Origin: Parus major
Lineage: Eukaryota; Chordata; Aves; Passeriformes; Paridae
Reading direction: 5' to 3'
Assembly: GCF_001522545.3 (NCBI RefSeq)
Contig: NC_031783.1
Coordinates: 406,849-470,848, forward strand
Length of the DNA stretch: 64,000 bases
The notes beneath the pieces were generated by a model. It saw only the letters and a program-made list of their open reading frames with translations, made no database searches and was not told where the DNA came from. Position numbers and translations under genes: made by a program. Positions 54,926-64,000 of this stretch are shown piece after piece; position 1 is the first letter of the stretch, and every line of letters begins with the position of its first letter.

Positions 54926-57900
54926 ATCCCCATCTACCCTGATCTAATACCTTTCCTTTCTCATCTTTCTGTCCAGGACTTTCCCATCCAATGTAAACCC
55001 TCTGATTTTCCCCTTTTTCACACCATCCTTCTGTGTGACTATAGCTGGGAAAACATCCGTGTTCCTACAGTTTCTTCAGCTCCTGGGAATGGTGTGGAGA
55101 GAAACTATTTTTTTTCTGCCATCCTATTCCTGAAATGCCCTGTCAGGGGCCTCTCCAGGACCACACATTGTGTGGGGCCGGTCTTCATCCTTCCTTCCAC
55201 AGGGCTGTGCCAGCTGCCAACACTCAGCTGGCAGAGGGGATCAGCCAGGGCTTCCCATCAGGAGGTTCTGTCTGTGGTTTGAAAATAGCATTTATTTGCT
55301 CTGGGTTACCATAGTTACTGGTGGACAATGTGTGGCTCCTGCTGTTGGGTTGGGAGATTCTCTCCATTGTGGCATCACTGTATGGTTCCACCTTTACCCA
55401 TGGAAAAGGAAGGAACTTCTTGAGCATTGGGTGGGCTCTGCATGCCCCCTTCCCCTTGGCACCCCTCAGCAACCAACCAGCTGCACCTGTCGTGGCAGGG
55501 TTTGTATTTCTAAGAGGAGCCAATGTGGTTTTCCCAGCATGGATCCTGTTCCTACACTGCATCTTGGAAGCAGACACTGAGAGCCAGAACACCAACCTCC
55601 CACCATGTCCCACTCCTGGTTTTTGGGAAGCTGGTCTGCAAATGGGGGTCTGGAACAGCTGACAGATCCTGGAGAGGCAATTTTGGAGACATGATGCTTG
55701 GTGAGACAGGGATGCAGTGTGGGAAGGATGCTTGGTGGCTGGGAGCCATGTGTGGGCTGTGTTCCAGGGCTCCCTGCAGAGACACCCAGAGAAGTACAAA
55801 CCCAGTGTTCAGGTTAGTCCAGCACTGGAGTCTTCCAGCCATGGGTTTTTCCTGCCAGAGGCTTGTGGGTGAAGGCAGTATTTGTTATCTTCCCACAGCC
55901 ATGGCAGACACCACCCCACAGAGAGAGCCTGGAGCCAGCCTGGGATGCCACTGGAACTCTCCTAACTGTGGATATTCTCCTGCTGCCCTGGTGTCACCGA
56001 AACTTAGGGAAAAACAAAAACTCTTCAACAACATTTTTATGTTAGAGAGTCAAGGCATTACTTTATTATCTAGCCAGGATGTTGTTCTAGCCAGCATGTA
56101 CCACAGAAATTATCTCATCCACACATAGCCCGGGTGTGCAGAGAGAATCATTCCATGATATGTGCTTTTACAATATTTCCCCAAAACTTTTTACAGTCAA
56201 AACCCACAGAGATGCACTATTTCAAAGTTCATTGGTCCAGAGTTGAGTGACCCCAAGTATTCAGTTTCCCATTGGATCTGAATCTCCTTGCCTCTGATGC
56301 TAATTAGATCTTCATTCTTCAATTTTTTTAAAGTCCTTTCCGTAGTTGATGTTGATGGCCTTTTGTCTTTTTGACTCCCAGTCTGTTGCTATGTTAAGCC
56401 AATCAGGCCTCACCTGGAGAAACAATGTCCTGGGAAGAAGCTTCAGTTCCCTTCCCCCAGGGCAAAGGTGAATAAATCTGGCTGAAGTTATATAAAACTA
56501 TTTTTTTAACTGCTATGTTTTCCAGCACTGGGAGCTGCCCTGAAGACATGGGGAGAGGATCATGTTGGGGACAGGATGTGACAGGACAAACCCAGGCCCA
56601 GCCACAACCTTTTTCAAGATGGAACTGCTGGCAGATGGTGAGAATAAGGCAGTCACAGGGCACCAAGGAAGGGAAGGATGATTTTGGGTCATTACACTCC
56701 ATTTTGGGGGAGAAAATCCAGGCTGGTGAGGGCAGAAACTTTCTGCTGCCTGGGTGGGAGCTGCTTCAGAACCATGTGCTGGGCTGCTCCCAATGTGTTC
56801 TTTGTCACTGAGCTGGGCCAGTGCCATGGCTCTGCCCCCACATCCTGCTTCACTGTGCTGCCAGCTCTCCCTTGGCCTGTGGCCCTGGCAGGTAGGGAGG
56901 GAGATAAACCCTTGGCTGGCTGGCAGAACAGCACCTTCCTGCAGAGATGCTGAGCATGAGGTACTGAAGAACCGCTGCCGCAAGATGCACCAGGACAGGA
57001 GTCTCCTCTCCCCTCCCTGCCTCGCTCAGCTCATATCAGAGTCCTCACTACCAATTAGCAAATTAAATCCAATCGCTCTGGCACTTCCCAGGTATTCCTA
57101 CACGGCTGCTGTGCTTGTGCTCCTCCTGCCTTGGCTTCTGCACTCTGATGGAGCATCACCTCTGGCATGCTGCCATGCCATGCCTGCTAGCCTCTCTCAC
57201 AGGGTTCCCATGCCTATGGACACCTCAAGAGCTGGAGATGAGACTGAGATGGTCCCAGTGGCAGCTTGGGGGAGCCCCCGAAGCTCCTGTCCTCTTCAGC
57301 TCATGGATGCAGTGTTACCCCCCATTCTCCATTGGGCTTGACTTACATACCTAGAGAAGGATATTTTTGACTGGGTGAAGAAATTTGCCAAAACAGGGTC
57401 AGATTGCCTCCAACAATTGTTCTATGCATGGGTTGGGGTGACCAGTTTTTCTGCAGGTATATTTCTGGGCAGTGCCCCAATGTCACTCTGCCTGGCTAGG
57501 GGGACCACGGGAGATGTGCTCTGGCCTCTGGCAGCCCCTGACAGTTCACAGTGGGGCAGGATATCCAAGGCCTTACCTCCCTGCCCCATTGTCAGGAAAA
57601 GGATGTGGCAGCCTGTGCCTTACCTAGCCACGTCTCTGCTGCCCAGGACCACTCAACCCAAAATGCTGTAGGTGAGCCAACTTAACCAGCACTCAGCTAT
57701 CGCTTCGCTTGAGGAAGGACAGACTGAAAGGCAGCAGGAATGTGTTTATGGTTATTCCCCTCTCAGGCTGTTTCCTTACTCGGTTTGCTGGGGAAAACCA
57801 AGCCCTGGCTGCCCCAGGAGCTGCAGTTGAGCAAAAAGACACGAGACTTTTTAAGCGTAATTTTTGTATTTCCTGGGTTTGACGTCTCCCTTGCAGGCAG

Positions 57901-58984
57901 TTCCTCTCCTCCAACTGCCACTGTGAAACGTCCTGGCAGTGGTGAGAGGACAGCTGACTAATCATGGGGACGAAGTGACATCTGCTCATGCGAACCCCGC
58001 CCGGGGCGGGCGGCCCACAGTAGCCACTGGCGGCTGCAGGAAGCAGCACCTGTTTTCCAAAAGCATGGGCACCTCCTCTGGAACAAGCAAGCTGGGAAGG
58101 AGCAAAACTGCAAGAATGCAGAAAAAGCTGCGGCAGAGGGAGGGAGTTTCTGTTCCTCTTGGGTTGCAAGAAATGCTCATCCAGACCCAAAATTCATATC
58201 CTGAGACCAAGTATGGTGGTCCGAACTCTGTCTGCCCCATCTCTGGCTTCATGAGCTGCCTTCTCTTCTAAGCCTCTGGAGACCAAGTGCTGCTGCCTGC
58301 AGCCAGGGACATACCCAGCCCCAAGAGATGGTATTTTAGAGCTGCCTTGGCAGGACAGAGAAGAAAAAACCACAGATTTCACCACCAGCCGAGTCCCAGG
58401 GCTGGGATTTGTCACACTGCAAAGGAAACTGAGCCCTGAATGTTTCTGGCTGCTGCAGCCAGGAAAAATGGAGGCAGACCCATGTGGGACCCCAGTCTGG
58501 GGCTGCCTCATCTCTGTCTTGTGTGCCACAGGCTGATTGGGACTTCCTCTGCCCACGCTCATCATCTACCATGGGAGTGGTATGCAACACCTCCTTTGAA
58601 GGAAGCTCCATCATGCCTTGTCAAAGATGGCCTTATTCAGACCTGACCTAGCAAAGAGAACACACCACAGGGAAATTCAGATACCCCAAAAGTCTCCAGT
58701 TAAGTTTTCAGTAGAGTGGGGGGTAGCTGGTTATCTACAGGTTCCTGCAAGCTGTTTACATTTGTGCTACAGGTTCATCCCAGGCCTCAGCCCGTGACCA
58801 CCACTGCTGGTAGATGTGCTGCCCTCAGTGCTGAAATACCCAAGAAAGATGATATTTGATAGCAGAAATTACAGTGTGCCATGGACCTGCTCACCTCAAT
58901 GCCACCAAAGCAGCAGATCTGCATAATGTCCCCTGGGTTTCCAAAGCTCAGTCCTCTGTTTCCTAGTGCTTTTTAGGCTGCCCA

Positions 58985-59700
58985 TCCATCATGAAATTGT
59001 TTCGGTTGGAAAAGACAGCTGAGATCATTGAATCCAAGCACTACCCTATCTTGACCAAGGCCACCACTTAACCATGTCCCCAAATACACTAAGCCTACTT
59101 GTTTCTTGAACACTTTCAGGAACAGCAATTCCATCGCTACCTGGGCAGCCTGTGCCAATGTCCAACCACCCTTTCCATGGAGAATTTTTCCCTAATAACC
59201 AACCTGAACCTCCCCTGGCACAACTTGAGGCCATTTCCTCTCATCCTGTCCCTGTTCCCTGGGATCAGAGCCCAACTCCCCCGGCTGTCCCCTCCTGTCA
59301 GGGAGTTGTGCAGAGCCAGAAGGGCCCCCTGAGCCTCCTTTTCTCCAGGCTGAGCCCCTTTCCAGCTCCCTCAGCTGCTGCTGCTGCTCCAGCCCCTTCC
59401 CAGCTCTGTTCCCTGCCCTGGACACGCTCCAGACCCTCAATGTCTTTCTTTTTGTGAGGACCCCAGAACCAGAGGTGTCTCAGCAGTGCCCAGCAAAGAG
59501 CATGATCACTGCCCTGGGCTTGTGGCTACACCATGGCTGGCACAGGCCAGGTGTCACTGGCCACTGTTGACCACAGACAGCTGACATGGGCTCTGCAGGT
59601 GTTCCCTACTGCAGAGACAGCTTCAGTTTGGGCTCCTTGCTGGGGCAGAGCCATGGCTGAATTAATCACTGAGTTTTGGAGAAGACACAGCCAAGATAGC
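58985..59700 (-). repeat. CR1 LINE 3' region, reverse
   Basis: The longest CR1 copy of the window. Reverse motifs: gggcagcctgtgccaatgt, ccctaataaccaacctgaac, ctcatcctgtccctgttccc, tccttttctccaggctgagc. It continues 5' into the catggctggcacaggccagg segment. Confidence 0.88.
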
Positions 59701-62700
59701 AAAGTTCAGTGGCTGCAGATGAAAAGGGCAAGAGCGTTTGCAGATGACAAAAGATCATACAGGGATGTTGGCTCAGAAAAGGGGAAGAGGGAGAAGAGAC
59801 TCAGTGGAAAGATGTGAGGGAGATATGAAAACAATTGGTTCCTCTTTCTACTATATCCTCTAAGTACAGCACAGAAATTAAAGGGCAGCATATGTTGAAC
59901 AGATTAAGAAAAGCTGATTTTATGTATTTTGTTTATTTGTTCAGAAAGTTTAGGCATTGTTCAGAGAGCCAGAGTAAGGATAGACATGGCATGAAGCCTG
60001 GGGAAAAATAAAAGTGACAATCAAGCACTGTGTTTTCCAGCACTGCTTTGAGGGTTAAAAAAACAAGAGGTTTTACAGGGGGCATAAAATTGGCTTTGTG
60101 ATTCCTTTTGGGAAAGGGGGAAACACCATCACCTTTAGTCCCTGATGGAAACTGGAGACAGCTGGGATGAGCACAGACAGATGATGTCCTCACAGCCTGG
60201 TCCTGCACTGGAGTCTCTTCCAAACACTCTCCTGTCCCTGGACTGAGAAGGCTGCTGGACATGCTTGGTGTGTGCTGAGAAAGGGAGGACACCTCCCTTC
60301 AACACACGGGGACTGTGATTAGATTGCAGCTCCATACTAAGATCAGAACAGGGAACCTCCACCCAGCCAAACATCTCAACCAAATCTCTGCTTGGTCCCT
60401 CCTCCATCTTCCCTCCCGGATACACAAGGCTCTGTCCTCATCCATCCCTCACACACAGCTGGCTCCAGGCTGGCTGAGCCCAGAGGCGAGAGATGGCCTG
60501 CACAGTCCCATGCCTTTCCAAGGAACAGCCATTTCTTCCACACAGAGACTTTTTTCCCCATCAGCTGACACAGTCAGGATCACACAGGGAAGCTGAGCTC
60601 AGGAATAGCTCGTTATTACAGAATGCCTGTACATGTGTATTAGTAATATCTGCTGAGGCACTGGCTCACCCGGCTACTGCTTGTTCCCTGGGCTTCATCC
60701 TCGTGGTCCAGCCCTCCCTCCCCATTTCCATGCTTGCAGAAAAACTCCCAAGTGCTGCAGCAGCCCCTGGATTGAGATCTCTGCAGCTCACTGGGATCTG
60801 CAGGCTCGGAGCTCCCAGCTGGGGCTGCTAGGAGGGAGGTGGATCTCACCATGCAGCCCTGGGAATGGCACAGCCTGCAGGAAGGGCAGCAGGAGACACT
60901 TGGGATTAGGTTATAGGGATTTTTGGCCCACAAGGGCATTCAGGACAGATCCAACCGTGGTTGTTTTGGTGATGGTGAGGGACCAGCAGCAGGGAGGGTG
61001 GGTTCAGGACAAGGTCCTTTGGAGAACACCAGGGTTGTTTAGGGCCAGGGCAGGACTGCTCCACAGGGGACAGTGGTGGCTCTAGGCACCAGGTGCGACC
61101 TGTTGGATAATCCCCATTTCTGCAGCCTTGGGAGAAGGGAGACCCTGATCCCATGCATAAGCAGGAACAGAGCTGGTCCTACAGCCTTGGTGTGACCAGG
61201 GGGATCAGCATTGCTGTGGCAGTGCCTGGCACCACAAGGGCTCACTGTTGGACATGGTTGCTCCTGCTCAGTGCACTGTGTTTCTGCAGAAAACTGCCAG
61301 AAATTCAAAACTTCCCTGTCTTCCCTCTTCCCTGTGCTTGCATTGCAGCTCTCCTGCCTGGAGGGGTACATTCATCATGTGCCTTTCATCATCCCTGGCA
61401 AGTGGCTTTTCACATGGATTCACATCCCTAGATTTCACATCACTGCCCTTCTGAAAACCTCCCAGGCTGGAGGCACACAGAGCCTGGGAAGGATGAGGAC
61501 CTTGAGCAGCCATCTCCCAGGCTCTTGTGACCTCTACAAGTTCTCCTCTTCAGTAGAGCACGGATTAAATATTAAACCCTTAAAAACAATCCCCTGCCCA
61601 AGAAAACCAGCATAAAGGCAGGGTGGGAGCTGACTGGAGTGTACCCTTGCTGTGTGTATAAGGAAACACATATCCAGTCCCAGCAAGCAGGCTCTGGCCA
61701 CCTGAGGGACAGACCATGGCAAAGGTCATGAGCGAATCAAGCCAAAACCTTCTGCCTGGTATGTTTGTATTGGTTTACAGCACACTTTTTTTCTTCCACT
61801 TCCTTTGGGCAGCCCTGAACCCTCTTCTTTGCAAACAGCTCTCAGGACAGCCCAGGAACTGGGACTGTATCTGACCCAGCTGCAGGTTGCTCTGACCCAG
61901 GGAATAGGCTAGAGCAAACATCTTCTCCCACCAACCAGAGAAGTAGCACATTTCCCTCCTAAATATGGGCTAGAAATGCTCCCCAAGAGACTGGTTTGAG
62001 CTGGAGGTGTCTCCAACACTGTCAGAGGGCTGAGCACAAGGCAGGCAGCTTGTCTGGAGAGGTGGTCCCACACTTCCTTGGAAAGCCCTAACTTGCCCCT
62101 GCCTCCACCCCAAGACTTTGTAGAACACATTAATAAGATTTCCTCAGTGAGTCAGTTATTCCTCCTGTGGTTTCCACTTCTGCAATTTCAAAAATCTGTT
62201 CATGAGTCTGTTATTGCTCATTAGGGAAGAAAGCCATCCCGAGGAGACCCATACCCTCAGGAATTCTGGGAGTTATGGCTCTGCAGTCCTCAAGTTGAAC
62301 TCAGCTGGTCTGCTGAGTTCAGTTTCTGAGCTGGAGTCAACCCTGGGGCACAACCCATGGTGAGCTGAAAGGAAAGCCATGACTCTGGGAATTACTTTGC
62401 CCCACAAGAGCATAGTATCCTGCAGGAGCTGTGGCTGGTGTTCTGAAGCGCAAGAAAAGCCTAATGAACTTGAGAGATATTATGACTGTTTGTTAGGCAG
62501 ATCCTTACAGATATCCACAAGTATTTCTGTGAGCTGTGGAATTGCTGAAATCCATTTGCCTCTGGCTTTGTCTCAAGGCTGGGTTACCAAGATTGTTCTC
62601 CCCAGCAGGGTTCCAGCCCCATCACAGCCCTTCCCTGTGGGAAGCAGTGCTGGAGTTCACTGCCTGGTTCTGTGAAACAGGCAGCCAAACCTTGGGAAAT

Positions 62701-64000
62701 TCACATCTCTGAGACACTACTGCCTCTTTCCCCAGTAACTTGATCTGACTGTGGCCATGGGGAAGTCCTGCAGCATTTTGGCTGTGGAAGCAGCGAGGAA
62801 GCCCAGTTCCACTGCTGAACTGTGCCCAAGGGTTATCCTGAGGGGAGGGGGTGGCTGCAGAGTGCTGCACTACACAGACACAGCTGCTTGTGGCAAAGCT
62901 CTGGGGGTGCCAAGGACTGATGCAGATGACCTCTTGTGCCAGCTGTCCGTCAGAATTCAGACTGCAGGGCACCACAGCTCAGCAGCAGCCCCATGGCCAC
63001 TGTCATGCTGCTGCAGCTGGCGGGGCTATCCTCAGGCAGGTGTGATTTACCATGCAGGAAGTCCATTTATAAGATACTGGTCTGGATGTACTCTTGGATC
63101 CAGTTGTGGAGTTTCAGCCCTAAACCTCCCTTGAAGAAAACTGGACAAGTTGCTGCTCTACAGAATTCACAGTGAATGAGTGAGGCAACCTCATGTGACT
63201 TGTGGCCTTTCTTGGCCTTGAATTCAGGGCATCATCAAGCTGAGTATGCCAAGCATAGCGTACTCAAGACCCCTGCAGCAGGTAAGGATGCAAATAGAAA
63301 AAAAACTTCTAGGAGAGGGATTGGCTCCCTGCAGCACAGCCAAGAGCTGCACAGAGGGGGAAAAGAGAGGGACATGTGGGTCTTCACATAAACCCAAAGA
63401 AGTTTAAGGAGAAGGATTTCAGCACAAGGAGGACGTTTAAGGAAGAGGAACAGACTGTGCCCCAGCCACTGCCAGTGGAAGAGTTCTGGCTGCAGCCAGC
63501 TAGGCTGCTGAGCTGGTGCAGCCAATGTCAGTGCTGCTCTGGAATGCTCACGGTTCAAAAATCTGTACTCCCAGTCATTTATGGGACAGAAGATCCAGCA
63601 TCATGCAGGCTGGGAGGATGAGGTGCTGGTCACTGGGCTTGCTGGGCTTGCGCTTTTCCCCATGGGATTCCAGATCTGCCTCCTTCATCTCATGGCTGAG
63701 GGATCAGGAGGATAAGCCCAGTCAGAAACCTTTCAGTCAAAGACTTGTGGAGGGCACAACTATAACTCTGAATGGCATTTAACCACGGAAAGGGAGGTGA
63801 CTCAATGCAGTTCACACAGGCCACGGACTGAAGCTGTGTCAGCAATGGGAGGTGCATCCCTGGGTTCAGGACAGTGCTAACAGTCCTGCTGCCTTATCTA
63901 CCCGTGCCCAGCAGCAGCCAGCTGCAGCTTTGCAAAGCAGGAACTAACATACTTCACTTTTTCCCAGCTGAGTTCTGTACCCAGCTTCACCTAAGAGGAG

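Larger units (their letters stand above)
51005..64000. other. Region without recognised genes
   Basis: Only the (CCATC)n array and a reverse CR1 copy are clear. The longer open frames (for example 191 codons at 55,224-55,799 minus and 195 codons at 56,754-57,341 plus) have ordinary non-coding composition, overlap open frames in other phases and match no family I know. Real exons of a spaced-out gene could still be hidden here. Confidence 0.55.

Noticed and set aside
55224..55799. 191-codon minus-strand frame
   Set aside because: Overlaps equally long plus-strand frames, shows no domain and no splice context.

Overview
The window is vertebrate nuclear DNA, almost certainly from a bird and probably a songbird. 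It has intron-split genes, many truncated CR1 LINE copies, several solo-LTR-like retroviral remnants, CpG-island promoters and two assembly gaps (runs of N). There is no bacterial, plasmid or CRISPR structure. The species call is an inference from repeat style, not from any search.

Three protein-coding genes can be reconstructed exon by exon. All lie on the minus strand, in tandem. From right to left they are ATP6V0C (V-ATPase proteolipid subunit c; 3 coding exons, 49,210 to 39,341), AMDHD2 (N-acetylglucosamine-6-phosphate deacetylase; 11 coding exons, 32,805 to 25,844, 409 aa with all metal and catalytic residues) and a C8orf33-like UPF0488 gene (about 23,760 to 17,372). ATP6V0C followed by AMDHD2 on the same strand is the order I recall from human 16p13.3. 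The third neighbour is a family named in human from chromosome 8.

Layout: 1-16.6 kb is repeat-rich intergenic DNA downstream of the UPF0488 gene, holding CR1 fragments, a back-to-back LTR pair at 3.8-5.0 kb, an LTR at 12.6-13.2 kb, an LTR-like block at 14.7-15.7 kb and a perfect hairpin at 5.2 kb. 17.4-24 kb is the UPF0488 gene with its CpG island. 25.8-33.3 kb is AMDHD2 with its CpG island. 33.3-38.7 kb is intergenic. 38.7-49.3 kb is ATP6V0C, mostly an 8.3-kb first intron containing a small solo LTR. 49.3-51 kb holds two gaps, a GTGTC-rich low-complexity stretch and a possible unnamed terminal exon on the minus strand. In 51-64 kb I recognise no coding sequence, only a pentanucleotide array and a CR1 copy.

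The most interesting observation is in the UPF0488 gene. Its W-C-QLE / LRS / FGD domain is present twice, each time encoded by an exon pair with the same intron phases, which points to an internal tandem duplication of the exon block. Also notable are a GC-AG intron in AMDHD2, three CACGTG boxes within 54 bp at the AMDHD2 promoter with another in ATP6V0C intron 1 (compatible with shared TFEB/CLEAR control of lysosome-linked genes), and solo LTRs with recognisable target-site duplications.
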